From: Nageia nagi
Lineage: Eukaryota; Pinophyta
DNA: 64,000 nucleotides
NCBI GenBank assembly: GCA_050084985.1
Contig: JBITNC010000001.1
Coordinates: forward strand, 4,464,001-4,528,000
Direction of reading: 5' to 3'
Under the pieces are notes generated by a model. It worked only from the letters and a program-made list of their open reading frames with translations, did not search any database and was not told the origin of the DNA. The position numbers were made by a program, and so were the translations under genes. Every line of letters begins with the position of its first letter. The first letter of the stretch is position 1. Positions 42,161 through 54,020 of the stretch are shown one piece after another.

Positions 42161-45046
42161 AATGTGTTTGGGTAAAAAGGAATCTTCCAATTGCTACACA
42201 AGAATGTGAATAAATAATAAGCATTAGTTCAAAAATAATATTACATGCTAAGTTTTAATCCAAGTAAATAATACATGTTAATTTTAACAGTAGAGACATG
42301 TTTGATTTGTTTCATAAATGCAAATGCTAAACAACTCAAATATACATCCCATGTACCCAAATACTTTTCTCCTCACTAAGAACCATAGATGTAGAGTGAC
42401 ATTATTGAGGCTTGTTTTCTTATCTAAAATTAGGCCTTCACCTAGATGGCCACAAGGTGGAGTCCAAGTACTACCAGTCCTTAATCAGTTTGCCTTGGGT
42501 AGTATTATACTCTCATAAGAAGTACCTACTATTTTCCAAGGTTATAACATTTATTGGATCGGCCAAATTATTAATCTTGATTAGGTTTCAAGTTATCCTC
42601 ATAGATTATCAAGATAATCCTTGAATGGATGTGCAGATATGTGGTATCACTACACACATGCCTATCCACCTATTGGAGTTATATCCTAGACCAACAAAGG
42701 ACTTAGAGACAATTGAGAAGTACAAACTTTTTACCATTTTGATTATTGGACTTAAAGGCTCCAATCCACCTGTCCTCACCTCATGGCTCCCTAAACAAGT
42801 CATGTTGTAGAATGTACATATGAATGTGTTCATTTTAGAGGGTTTCTCAATTCAATGTTTGCAATTTTGCATAAGTAAATAAAGTAAAAATATGAAATAT
42901 GAAGTAAAAGTGCATAAGAAAAACATCATCCATACATAATTTGGAACCTTAAGAGTCTAATGGGTTTTGTTTACTAACCACTAAAGGACATCTTTACATA
43001 GGTACATAATTTGCATAAGTTAATTTTGCAAGAAAACAATGATAAATACTCAAGCATAAGCATGCATTAATTCCATAAATTGCATAATTTAACTTTGCAT
43101 AAAGGATAAATACTTAGGCATAAAAATGGATAATTTAAAAAATTTAGTTAACTTTGCATAACAATAAATATGCCATAATTTGCACAAGTCTATTAACTTT
43201 GCATAAGAAAATACTTAGCATGCATCAATCCCATAACTTTAAAAAATTAAGTATGCATTATTAACTTTAAAGAAATAAGTAGCATGCATTATTTAACTTA
43301 AAAATTTAAGTACCAAACATGCATTATTTAACTTGAAGAAATAAGTAGCATGCATATTTTAACTTAAAACTAGGAAGCATGCATCATTTAACTTTAAGTA
43401 AAAAAATACATCATTCAATTTTAAGTACTAACCATGTGTTAAAAAAATATTTAAAGTACTAAGCATGCATTATTCCTACACAAGATTAAGCGACATGCAT
43501 TATAAAGTAAGAAGATTTAGCATTCAAAAAATAGATAAAAAAATAAGTGATAAGCATGCATCATTCCATTATTTCCATAGTTTGCATTCTATTTTAAAAG
43601 GTAGTAAACACTTAAAATCTATAATTTTAAGTAAAGAATTATAAAAAATTCCCCCTTGTTTACTTAAAAAAAATTAATATTAAAGCATGCTTAAGTAAAT
43701 AAGACTTTAAGATTTACCAAGGAATTATAGCATGCTTAAGTAAATGAAGTTTATACCAAAAAAAAAAATAACAAGCAATAAATGTAGAACAAAGAGTTTA
43801 CTCTTTTGCAAAGAACTTTTACTCAACACCTAAAATTTATCGAACTAGATTAAATGATGGCAAGTTCATTTAAAGGATGGTAGAGAGTGGCTAGAAAGTT
43901 GGAAAAAACATGACAAGCAAGACAAAGGGAAAAAAAAAAAGGAATTAAATTTGTGGTTAAGGACTAGTTGCACATGAAGGAGATGTCATGCAAATATGTC
44001 ATTAAACTTGTTATTATTAATGTTATGGGTATGGCCCTCTCACTTTGCAGATCTCTACTGCAACAATTCCAACCCTTCAAACATAAAAGTGATCATGCAA
44101 GGAAATAAGGAAATCCTTGCATAAAGGAGAGACCATGTGACCGTGGAGCAAGGAAGGATGAGTGAGATAAGGGAGTAAGGGGGGACAAATTGTAGCCTCA
44201 TGGGGAGATAGCAATAAGGAGAACATAGAAAGAAGTGCGTAGAGTAGAGGAGCTATGTTGGAATCTATAGTAGAGGTAGTCATGCAAGGATTAAAGGGTT
44301 AAACAAAGTTAGTTGAAGCTGCACAACCTCATCACAATGGCAAAGAGTAGAGCAAGGAACCATGCATAAAGGAGAGATACTAGAAGCCTATTGTTTATTT
44401 CATAGATGAGGGAGATGGTGCTACCAGGAGAAGTAAAGAGCTACACATAGTGGAAACCCATTAGAGGGTTGAAGGAGCTACCCAAACAAAATGGCAGATG
44501 ACTCAGTTGAGCAAAGGGTAGTAGGGGAAGAGGGAGCCTTTAGAGGAGGTTGAGCTACCAAAATCAATGGGGGTAGTTTGAAATTGCAAAAAATTGATAA
44601 AACATTGTTACCTTATCTTAGTTTGTAATATAAATAGATTTAATATTCAATTGAATAAAAAATTGCTAAGTAATATTACAAAAATAGATAAATGTTGCCT
44701 ATTCTCTTTATATTATACAAGTAGAATATAGCAAAAAAAATTGTAATATTTCACAACTATTGTATACTAATCCCTTTTTTAAAAAACAAAATTGCAAGTA
44801 AAAAAAGGTTAGTATAAGCAACAAAAAAAAATTACATCATATTGTAATTTTGTTAGCCATATTTTGCTCAAACACAAAAAATGAACTCAACACATAGCAT
44901 AAAATATGTTAGTAACATTAATCTAATAATAAAAACAACCAAGAAGGAGGAAATTTATCTTTTTCTTGGGTTTACCTCACCAATGGAGTGTAAGATAAGG
45001 AATGAAGAAAGAATGCCAAAATGTTGAAGAAGGGCTTCCACACCAA
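42161..45046 (-). other. Leader of B, with CATGCA cluster
   Basis: 42400-42840 aligns with the gag-proximal leader of C, and 44640-45046 with the LTR-proximal one. The centre differs: 43060-43740 is AT-rich with about ten CATGCAT/CATGCTT motifs, and 43860-44580 is purine-rich on the plus strand and of higher GC. The open frame at 44077-44283 has no domain and is not called. Confidence 0.65.
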
Positions 45047-45058
45047 GCTTTGATACCA
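45047..45058 (-). promoter_or_regulatory. Primer-binding site of B (initiator Met tRNA)
   Basis: GCTTTGATACCA on the plus strand, TGGTATCAAAGC on the coding strand, one base off the usual site. Confidence 0.85.
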
Positions 45059-45060
45059 AA

Positions 45061-45556
45061 TGAAGGGATTGAAATATAACATAAACAACTCTATAATACC
45101 AAGATATCATGAAATCTCAATATCACATCTCAATAACTCAAATAAGACAATCTCACAAAAATAAATCAAGATGTAAAGTGGTTCCTCCAACTAGGAGCAC
45201 GTCCACTAACTAGATCTCACTTCATTCACAAATGTGAATCACAATTCTCCTAATCTCATTTCCTAAATACTATCCTATAACATAACTTTACTCCACAAAT
45301 TAGTGTGTAATCACAAAGAGGGAGCCTTCTATTTATAGGCCAAAATCTTTCTTTGGATCCCCTTTTTACCCAATGTACAAAGGCATGACATGCATTCCCT
45401 TTTACCCAAGGGACATGCTCATGACATAGAGTGTATGATAAGTTACATTATCATATTCACATAAATATTTAAGGTATCTATTAATTCCATAAGATTAGTG
45501 AATTTACAAAGAGGATTAATACAAATCTTTACAATAATGCATTATACATTCCAACA
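45061..45556 (-). repeat. 5' LTR of element B
   Basis: 496 bp. Shared blocks with 29204-29700 include 'ataacataaacaac' and the 'attatacattccaaca' end. Confidence 0.9.
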
Positions 45557-45713
45557 CAAAGGACCCTCAACATCACCATCATCTAGATTTGTCATCATCA
45601 CCAACAAGCAATAGCATAGCAAAGAGCTCAAAAATTTCAAAAAATTTCTTCTACATTTCATCTTTGGACATGTAATTTCATTTCTTAAATCACACCTCCA
45701 AAGAGGGGAAAAA
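45557..45713 (+). other. Last part of G 3' UTR and polypurine tract
   Basis: AAAGAGGGGAAAAA at 45700-45713 lies directly before the TG of the 3' LTR and fixes the plus-strand orientation of G. The sequence before it starts with CAAAG, the B duplication. Confidence 0.8.
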
Positions 45714-46334
45714 TGTAGATGTCTAAAAGTAAATTATTATTTATTAAATAATTCATTTTAGAGCCTCAATGATTTATTATGTAAAAATGGGTTAAATGAT
45801 ACCCTAAGTCATGATAAAGCTATGTAATATATCTAGTGTACCCTTATGGCATGCACAAGGTACCAAAAAGATCTAAGTTGTGTAAAGATGTATCATATAT
45901 AAAGGCACTAATTAATGACCTTAAAGCTTATAGGAAAATAAATATGAGGAGGAATCAAGTGAGATTCCAAGACATGTTACATCACTTTGTTATGAATAAA
46001 TATTATTCATAAGTTATATATTATATATCTTATCTAATGATTCTTTCATTTTCTCATTGCTACATTCTTTATTGTATCTATTATATTGCTTATTTTAGGC
46101 TACTAGCGATGTACCTCTTTTAGGTCACCAACGGTGTGCAATTGAATGAATATATGCTCATATTTTATATATGTTTCTTCTAATGGAATGAACATGCAAT
46201 CTAATTAAACATAAGTATCCTTCTATTATTCATTATTATCATATTTCATATATAAGTGATAATAAGAAACAAGTAGAAAAATAATGCATTAATTAACCCC
46301 CATAAATAATTATATGCATTACTTTGGGTCTACA
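45714..46334 (+). repeat. 3' LTR of element G
   Basis: 621 bp, TGTAGATG...GGTCTACA, followed by the duplication CTAAT (46335-46339). Confidence 0.9.
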
Positions 46335-46860
46335 CTAATAACTTTCCATAAGTAACTTTGAACACACACTTCTTTATATTTAATCTCATATTTTGTTCTA
46401 GCAATCTATCAAATATTTTAATGAGCACTTCTGGATGTTGCTCTCTAGTTTTTTATTTAGCCAATAGGTCATCCACATAGTCTTCCACGATGTCATTCAT
46501 ATAATCATGGAATATGTATTTCATTACTCTTTGATAAGTTTCCCCAGCATTCTTCAAACCAAAGGGAATCACTTTATAACAAAAGGTACCCCATAGAGTG
46601 ATAAATGTTGTCTTATATTGGTCTTATGTAGCTGCACTTATTTGATTGTATCTAAAGAATCCATCCATTAATAAAAGCATCTCATGTCCAACCGTATAGT
46701 CTACTAAATTATCAATATTTGGAAGAGGGAAATCATCTTTTGAACATGATTTGTTCAAGTCTCTAAAGTTCATGCAAATTTGAATTTTTTCATTAGGCTT
46801 TTTCACTTTGAACCATGTTGGATATCCAATCTTAATAGTCAATAATTTGGATAAACTTTA
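46335..46860 (-). pseudogene. Reverse transcriptase of F, N-terminal half
   Basis: Coding strand: YPTWFKVKKPNEKIQICMNF, DLNKSCSKDDFPLPNIDNLV, LLLMDGFFRYNQISAAT, a stop, TTFITLWGTFCYKVIPFGL, then EDYVDDLLAK with the YVDD motif near 46470, and MRLNIKKCVFKVTYGKLL up to the G insertion. Stops and a Lys-to-stop change break it. Confidence 0.9.
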
Positions 46861-48205
46861 CTTCCAATAATGTTTGCAATTCTTCTTTCACCATTAAAGC
46901 AATTATAGGATGCATTTTCCTTAGTTTTTATTTTACAAGTTTAACATCTTCCTTCATTCCTAGATTGTGTACAACTAATTTTGAATTTAGTCTAGGCATA
47001 TTTTCATAATACTATGCAAATATCTTTGGTTTCTCTTTTAGAATGGTTATGAATATGTTCTTTTCCTTTTCATATAAATATTTTCCTAATTGCACTATCT
47101 TGGGATTTTTAGGATCATCACTTAAGTCTACATCCACTATTTCCTCTACCATCATATGGGATCCATCTTCTAACTAATTAGGCACAAGGATCCAATGCTT
47201 ATCATTCACATTATATTCCTCATCTTCACCAACATTTTCTCAATTAAAGTTGTATTTATAGTCGGGTCCAATGTTTGAAATATAATATTTATGTCTTTGA
47301 ATCCTTGTATGGTAGGGTTATTATAAATGAGTGAAAAGTACATAATATCTTCATTAATTGTGAATAGTTACTCATTCCTAGACCATTGTAAAGTAATTTT
47401 ATTTCCTTTGTTATTAGGGATTTCATCAATTTGCACCATGTTGATTGAGATGATATTAGAAAATAGGTATTTAAGGATTGTCACTTCTAATTCTATTTCA
47501 CTCTAGTTGTACTCCCATTCATAATCTTGGACTAATTATTCATAATCAAGGTTTTTGGTTGTAGATCAACTATTTCCATTGAATATTGATTCTTGTTCTT
47601 TTCTTTGTATCATAGTCATGTTTTATCTATTAGTAGTTGATAATAAATGTTAATGATGTACTTAGGTCCTTGTTCAAAACATCCAAGGCCATACCCTTTC
47701 CATTGAAATGTATGCAAATATTTTTAAACAAAATATCACACAAAAGGATAAAGGTAATCTAACATATTACAAAATACACCTTCATTGGCTTCAAGTAAAG
47801 GGATCAATTTAGGCTCCTCAGCTCCTGCATATACAAACAATGTTTGATTAGGTTCACTCCCTAATAGTATTAATTGCCCACCACACAAGGGGATTGAATA
47901 ACTCATCCTATATCTTGATCAAAAGTAATATTTAATATTACATCATTAATATCATATTCTCCTATACCGAGGTCAGCTAATTTTATTATTACTAGGTAAA
48001 TATTAGAGGATTTATTTTTCTGGGTAACACTTTCTTAAGATGATATAATTAATTAAGATGAACTTTTCAAAGAAGAGGCTTTATTTATTTCATCTAACTT
48101 GCATGATATTTCTTCCCAAGATCATTTTTATTATGGATTTATGGTTATTTTAGGTTGCATCCTTGCATTAGAATCATCATCATGGGGTTTCGGTTGATTT
48201 ATAAT
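46861..48205 (-). other. F polyprotein between protease and RT, decayed
   Basis: No long open frame. Short coding-like pieces recall the protease-RT spacer of G and E. The segment before RT carries the usual approach to a gypsy RT in broken form. Confidence 0.45.
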
Positions 48206-48760
48206 TCACTTTTCTTTTGAAACACTAGAAGTAGTATTATCATGTATAGGCTCATTCTTTGGTATGGGTGTCATGAATAAATGGGTATATGGTAAAGCTA
48301 TATCATTAGGTAAGGATGTATTGTTACAATGCAAAAAGGGATTTTTATGTCTAATCACACAATGTACTACTCCTTCATATATAAACTTCAAACAATTATG
48401 ATACATCAATGGGACACAATGCATACCTTTGATCCAAGGCCTCCCTAACATAATATATATTATGTGATATCTCTTTCAATCACTTGTAATAATGTTTACA
48501 TAATATTTGATCCCACACTAATAGGCAATAATATTTATCCTACCATTGAACATAATGCATCATTAAATGCTTTTAGTTGCAGTGAGGGTGCATAAATATG
48601 AGAAAAAAGGAGGTTTAAGTACTTACATGCAATTGTGGAGATAATGTTTATAGCATATCCTTCATCAACCAATATTATTTAAAAGGTTTTCCCATCAAAT
48701 TTATTATTATATGCAAAGGTGGATTTGATTCTTGTATCCCCATAGGATCTTTTATTTCAT
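48206..48760 (-). pseudogene. Protease of F (broken)
   Basis: 48451-48206 opens with MLGRPWIKGMHCVPLMYHNC, the C-terminal hallmark of gypsy proteases. Upstream, near 48660, LVDEGYAINIISTIACKYL has a D-x-G where the D-S/T-G catalytic motif belongs. Stops lie between. Confidence 0.75.
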
Positions 48761-51560
48761 GATCATATAAAGTTATTGTAGGCTTTACTTGTCTTAACAT
48801 TTCCCACAAAAGTTGCAAAACTTTTAGAATCACTAATGTCTAACTCAATTGTTTTCAATAATTGATTCATTGTGTCTCTATGATCCTTAGATTGTTGTAG
48901 CAAATCAAATAAGGATAACTTGGCTTGCAAATTTTTTAATTATTGTTGGAAGGCTCCCTTGATAGATATTTTCATGGGTTGTGGCTTTGGTAAATTAGCT
49001 TGCACATGAACCTTATTTCGATTGCTTTGTATCTCATTTTATTTACCTTGAATTTATTGGGATCTCGTAGCAACACTAATCATACTTATAAAATTTGCAT
49101 CATCTTGACTCCACTTATGGATCACTTGCCTTTCTTTTGGTTACATAGAGATAACATTAGTTGGATGTTGAGGAAGTGGGTTTTGATAAATACCTAAATT
49201 TTGATTAGGAGTTGTAATAGGATTATCCACTTCCAACTTTCCATCATGAATTAAGTTTTGAATTATGTTCTTTAATGTTTGACACTTATTTGTATCATGG
49301 CACTTTTCATGATGGAAATGATAGAACTCTTCTTCCTTATACCATTTATTCTCTCTTTTATAGTGCTTTTTGGCCTTATTTCAGGAAAAGTGATGATTTG
49401 ATGGTCACACAATTTCCTCAAACTATCATAAAGAGATTCAAATATACATATGTAGTTTCTCCTTAGTCTATTTTCTCTTTGATTATTTGAGTTTTATGAG
49501 TGTTTTGAGAAGATAATTATACATCTTTTATGACTTAGACCTTATTCATTGGTAATTGTTTACTTGTTTGATATGTTTGATTCTTATTTTTTCCATAACC
49601 TTCTCATGTCTTAAGTTTTATTTCTCCATCTTGAATCTTGACCTTTTTAATGATAACATATTGAGAAATAGCTTCTTCAAAGGTTTTATGTTATTGAATT
49701 TGCAATGTACTAGCAATAAGTCTTATACAACTTTGACTGAAAAGCTTAACCAATTCCTCTTGAGGTAGAGTATAAGGCATGCTTATCAATATAACCCTCC
49801 ATCATATAATGAAATTCATAATGGACTCATCAAAAAATTATTATAATCCTATAAGATCTATAATGGAGGTTTTCTCTTTGATATTGATTTTTAAATTTTC
49901 TAAGAATAAATTTGCTAATTGAGAATATGACTTGATGCTATGCTCATGGAGATTATTATACCATTCCATGGCTTATCTTGTAAGCATCATAGGAAAGATA
50001 ATAGCATCAAGGCATCATTATTTACCATCAAATAACTTGAATATTTAAACTTTCTCCATTGTTCCTTGGGATCATCCTTTCACTTAAATGGTTTGATTTT
50101 AGGGATTTCAAATTTAAAAGGAATTTCTTTCTTGGGAATACTAGGATGAATCAGTTCGTTACAAATTGTTTCATAAGATATCTTTTTATTATCTTCTATG
50201 GCTAGTTTTTCTTCCACTTCTTTTGTACTTTTATACAACTCATCATATTCTTTTATTTCTTTGTCTACCAATTGATTGTATGAATAGCTAGGATATTTTC
50301 ATATCTTTGATATGTATCTTCTATAGTATGGTTTACTTCTTCATATATTGGATATGTTTCTTCTATAAGATGGTTTACTTCTTCATATCTTTTATAAGGA
50401 TCATAATGATATTTAGAAGGATTTATAGCTTCATAATAACCTTAATTGTAAGGTAGAGAAGGTGGTAGAGGTTTATGGGGTATATTTGGATGTAGTTGTG
50501 GCCTAAGAGGTTGATGCACTTGCTTCCTATCCTATGGTGGAGGAAGATATCTTTGTAACACTTCTTATTTCTTTTCTTATTTTGGAAGGAGATATTTTTC
50601 TAATTCATCTTATCTTCTTTTCAAGGAAAGTTCCTTCTTCTTAGTGAAGTAAGGATCATGATATTTGTATATTCCTTGACCCTACAAAGATAAGGAACAT
50701 GCTCTAGGGATAGGCTTATGATTCACTTTTTGATCCAACACCCCTTGCTACTGAGGCTTATTAATTGCAATAGGATTTTCAATTAGATGATGCTTAGTAA
50801 AACACATAAGATTTGAAACTTGTTGATTAGGTTGCTCCTAATTTTGTAGTTATTGTAATTCCTTATTTTGTGGAGCAACTTTAGATTGTGACCTCCTATG
50901 AGGATATGGAGGTATTTCTTGTAACTTAAATCATTCTAAGTTTGACTTACTATACTGAGCTTAGGTAAGTTGTTGTAACCTTACCAAAGGGGATAGTGTA
51001 TTGGATTGCAAAATATGGTAATTATTATGATATATTTTGAAAATATGTTCTTTGTGGAGTCTTAGGAATTATTGTATGAATAGACACTCTATTATTAAAT
51101 TCCCCCATTTGTATAGAAATAGTATAAGGTGTGTAATCTTTCCTACTTATGTAAGATTGAACTAACTATCCATTTGGTAATTTTTTGAGTTACTCTAGCA
51201 TACTTAGACTTGAAGGGATCCCTTTGTATTATAGTGTTATGTGATTGTGCCCTCAATGGATAGGCTCTTCCTTATTCTTCAGATATTTTATTAATGGCTT
51301 AAGACTTATCTTCTCCTAAATGTCTACCATAGGGAGAGAGGTTATGTATGTGTGGAGAAGCAAGTGGCATTATTAATTAGGCTATACATCATCTAACCTC
51401 TTGCAAATAATTATCAATAGGTCCTCTTTGTTCCTTAGGATTTTCAATCTAAGTTTTTCTCTTCTTGAAGGAACCCTAAAACCTCTCACTTCATAATCAA
51501 TGTTATATTGAGCCTCTAGTTCTTAATGATCCCTTTGAGAATGTATTTGGACCCTTTTTA
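48761..51560 (-). pseudogene. gag of F (broken)
   Basis: Minus strand: near 49900 a capsid motif SQLANLFLENLKINIKEK (usual EWYxxL precursor just before), near 49690 EEAISQYVIIKKVKIQDGE, and near 49300 EEFYHFHHEKCHDTNKC, a knuckle-like stretch with the first Cys lost. 50271-50080 is an open, charged stretch (KEYDELYKSTKEVEEKLAIE). 50450-51500 is Pro/Gln-rich linker. Frames are broken throughout. Confidence 0.65.
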
Positions 51561-51925
51561 TTTTTTATGCTTTCAATAAATAATAAAATATGCAAACATC
51601 ATGTAAAGAAACTAATTTTTATCTTTTAGATTTAGATTTTTGATAAAATAACTTAATGCACAAACACCCTACATGAATCATTCATTTCCATGATATGTTT
51701 ATCTTTTAACATTTTGAATCAATTTAGTTAATATTTATTATGTGAATGGTGTGAGATGTTTATTACTCAATGGTTGAATTAGGAAAGAGGATAATAAAAG
51801 ATTTTATTTCAAGTAAGGAGGGGAATTTTAGTCTATAATATCCTATAAGGTATAACAAATTTTATCACAAATGATATCATAATAAAGAGAAAGGATAAAG
51901 TTAATAAAATATACACACGTCATCA
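51561..51925 (-). other. Leader remnant of F
   Basis: Non-coding. The stretch around 51600-51690 resembles the leader of J upstream of its gag (1570-1640). Confidence 0.5.
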
Positions 51926-52411
51926 TGAAAGCACCAAATATCCTATTCATTGATCCATAGTCACAATATTCTTATAGCATACTTGGATCCTCACTTATAG
52001 ATTTGAAAATGAAAATACATTCACCATGTCACCCATCAAATGAATATGGAATTTGATAAATTGAAATTAAAAATAAAATAACTTCAAATACACATATATC
52101 AATTTAATATAGTGATTTACCCTGGTTCATCCAATGTGAGCTAATCTAGCATGGAATGGGTGCACTTCTCTTATTATTAATAGAGTATCAAAATGATGCA
52201 CATGTACAATGGAGAACACCATCAAATGATAGTAATGTATCCTCCTATAGAACTATGCAATACTCCTACAATAAAAGAATGGCATGGATGCTTTTCTTCC
52301 TATATGATAAAATCTTCATAATTTAGAATTTAGCTAACCTTAAAGAAAAACAACCTTTGGGATAGCTTCATTCCTAAAGATATTAACCTTCACTCGATCC
52401 ATTTCATATCA
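51926..52411 (-). repeat. 3' LTR of element D
   Basis: 486 bp, TGAAAGC...CATATCA. On the plus strand CACCTCCCCAA follows (52412-52422), i.e. TTGGGGAGGTG on the coding strand, a clear polypurine tract. Confidence 0.75.
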
Positions 52412-52429
52412 CACCTCCCCAATAGGGAA

Positions 52430-52860
52430 GTATTTAATCCCATCAATGCTTATAGAACAAATATGAGGATACAAATCCTCCACACTATATTTCTCCATCC
52501 ACTTGGCTCTATTAGCCATCTCTCCTTTCATTCTAACCAACCATAACTCAATCTCACCTCTTCTTGTAGCATGAACCTTCTTTTTCAATATGGATTCCTC
52601 CTTGAGTTCATATATAATATGAGGAGCTAGATCATCAAGAGATGGTAAAATCTAATTTGTACCTACTTCATCTTAATTCAACATGGTTGGATCAAATAAT
52701 TTTAAGTTCTCCACATTCACAACCATATAGATATTTGTATATGTAAGTAGATTTAATCTAAAATCATTCTCACTCACTTGATCCATAAGTTTGAATAGTC
52801 CATACCTTATAGGTTTCAACCTCTTGGTTGGTTCTTGCAACCTATCCTTACTAAGATACA
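52430..52860 (-). pseudogene. Integrase C-terminus and chromodomain of D
   Basis: 52861-52673: RLKPIRYGLFKLMDQVSEND and YMVVNVENLKLFDPTML, the C-terminal domain of chromovirus integrase. After a stop, about 52640-52463 reads PHIIYELKEESILKKKV, RRGEIELWLVRMKGE, ANRAKWMEKYSVEDLYPHI. The WLVR-x-KG and later W fit a chromodomain, though the first aromatic position and the usual WKG Trp (here Met) have changed. In active elements it binds methylated histone H3 and guides insertion. Confidence 0.75.
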
Positions 52861-54020
52861 ACTAAACATGATCTTCCACATGAAATTCTGGTCAACCCTA
52901 TGCTTTTCATGCCTAAACTTGTACTTATCTTGTCTTTCCTTGAGTTTCTCTTGAAATTTCAAATTAACTTTCCCAATCCTTTCCATAAATGCTTCAACTT
53001 ACTTTTTCTCCTTCACAAGTAAATCTTATTCATTCTTTTGCTACCCACACACACAATCAAAAGGTAAAGGTGGTAGATAACCAAAACAAGTATTAAATGG
53101 ACTCTTATCAATGGAAGAATGAATTTCCCTATTATATGAGTGTTCAATATACTCAAGATGCTCATCCAAAGACTTAGGATGTTTGCTCCAATAACCTCTC
53201 AAGAGCTGAACTATTATCTTATTCACCACTTCAATTTGTCCATCCATTTGAGGATGAAAGGTACTACTTCTTTTCAAACCTTATATCCATCTTCTCCCAT
53301 AAACTAGTCCAAAAGTTTCCCAAAAATCTATTATCCCTATCCAAAATAATAGAAAAAAGGAAATCCAAAATGAACCCAAACATAATTAAAGAACAAATTT
53401 ACAACCTCTTATCCTATAATAGTCTTCTTACATGGGATTAATACATACATATTACTAGATATATTCACCACAACAAATGAATAGTCATGCCCCTCCTTGA
53501 ACATAGACAAACCTCCCACAAAATCCATGGAGATACACACCTAAGGATGATTTGGTACTGGAAGTGGCTAATACAAATCCAATTTTTTATTACTAGGATT
53601 ACTTATGGTACATAAATAATATCCTCCAATGTATTTAGAAACTTGCACTTACATATTGGGAAAATGTGCATACCTTTGCAAATTATGTAATATCTTTCCA
53701 ACCCAAAAATGACCAACTATATTAGATGTATGTGCTTCTCTAATCAATCCAACTGTCTCCCCTTTAAGAATATATAATGCATTAAAATGATAGAGAAATC
53801 TATTTTGTAAATGAAAATCATCCACACCTTCACAATCTAGTCTAGATGAAATTAACCTTTGATAAACCTCTCCAAAATTAGGATCATGTATATATACTTC
53901 TGAAAATGTCTCTAAGATAAAAAGAAGAAACTTCATGACTGTTAGCAAACTCATTGTTACCTTTGTGCATGGTGTGGATACCCTAGAGATAAAGTTGCAT
54001 GATGTGGACATCATAATGGC
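52861..54020 (-). pseudogene. Integrase of D (broken)
   Basis: Zinc-binding part at 53840-53649: IREAHTSNIVGHFWVGKILH followed by RYAHFPNM. Core with broken frames near 53400-53600 (a FVGGLSMFKEG-like piece). Then 53277-53041: SSTFHPQMDGQIEVVNKIIV (catalytic Glu region), HPKSLDEHLEYIEHSYNR, SPFNTCFGYLPPLPFD. The first and second catalytic Asp regions are badly damaged. Confidence 0.8.

Larger units (their letters stand above)
29204..45556 (-). mobile_element. Element B: Ty1/copia retrotransposon, split by C
   Basis: The 3' LTR is 29204-29700 and the 5' LTR 45061-45556. Flanks TAAAG (29199-29203) and CAAAG (45557-45561) match at four of five bases, the mismatch being a C/T change. Without C (33222-41084 plus CCCAA) it is about 8.5 kb. 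Minus-strand order: primer site, 2.9-kb leader, gag, protease, integrase, RT, RNase H, polypurine tract. The LTRs are clearly diverged, so it is much older than C. Confidence 0.9.
11394..46334 (+). mobile_element. Element G: Tat-lineage Ty3/gypsy retrotransposon, with nested insertions
   Basis: G has a 5' LTR at 11394-12013 and a 3' LTR at 45714-46334, flanked by the perfect duplication CTAAT. Its own sequence, after removal of H (15981-21334), A (25400-29158) and B/C (29204-45556), is about 9.5 kb. The order is gag, protease, a spacer open frame, reverse transcriptase, RNase H, a second RNase H, integrase, long 3' UTR with tandem repeats, and polypurine tract. The order PR-RT-RH-IN defines Ty3/gypsy, and the second RNase H places it in the Tat lineage. 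LTRs differ at roughly a tenth of positions, so the insertion is old. All frames are broken and G is not autonomous now. Its target was the reverse transcriptase of F. Confidence 0.9.
46335..51925 (-). mobile_element. Element F: Ty3/gypsy (Tat-like) retrotransposon, 5' two thirds
   Basis: Minus-strand order: leader (about 51560-51925), gag, protease, spacer, RT N-terminal half, then cut by G. The fragment at 11340-11393 is its continuation. The 5' boundary is blurred because D begins at 51926 and lies either in the F leader or between F and E. Everything is strongly decayed. The gag start and leader resemble J. Confidence 0.75.

Noticed and set aside
44077-44283. Open frame in the B leader as a gene
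   Set aside because: 68 codons, Pro/Leu/Ser-rich from a pyrimidine-rich strand, no domain, and not conserved in C.
45714-46334. This LTR as the 3' LTR of minus-strand element F
   Set aside because: The polypurine tract lies on its left on the plus strand, its partner is at 11394, and the F reverse transcriptase reading continues across the pair at 11393 with duplicated CTAAT.
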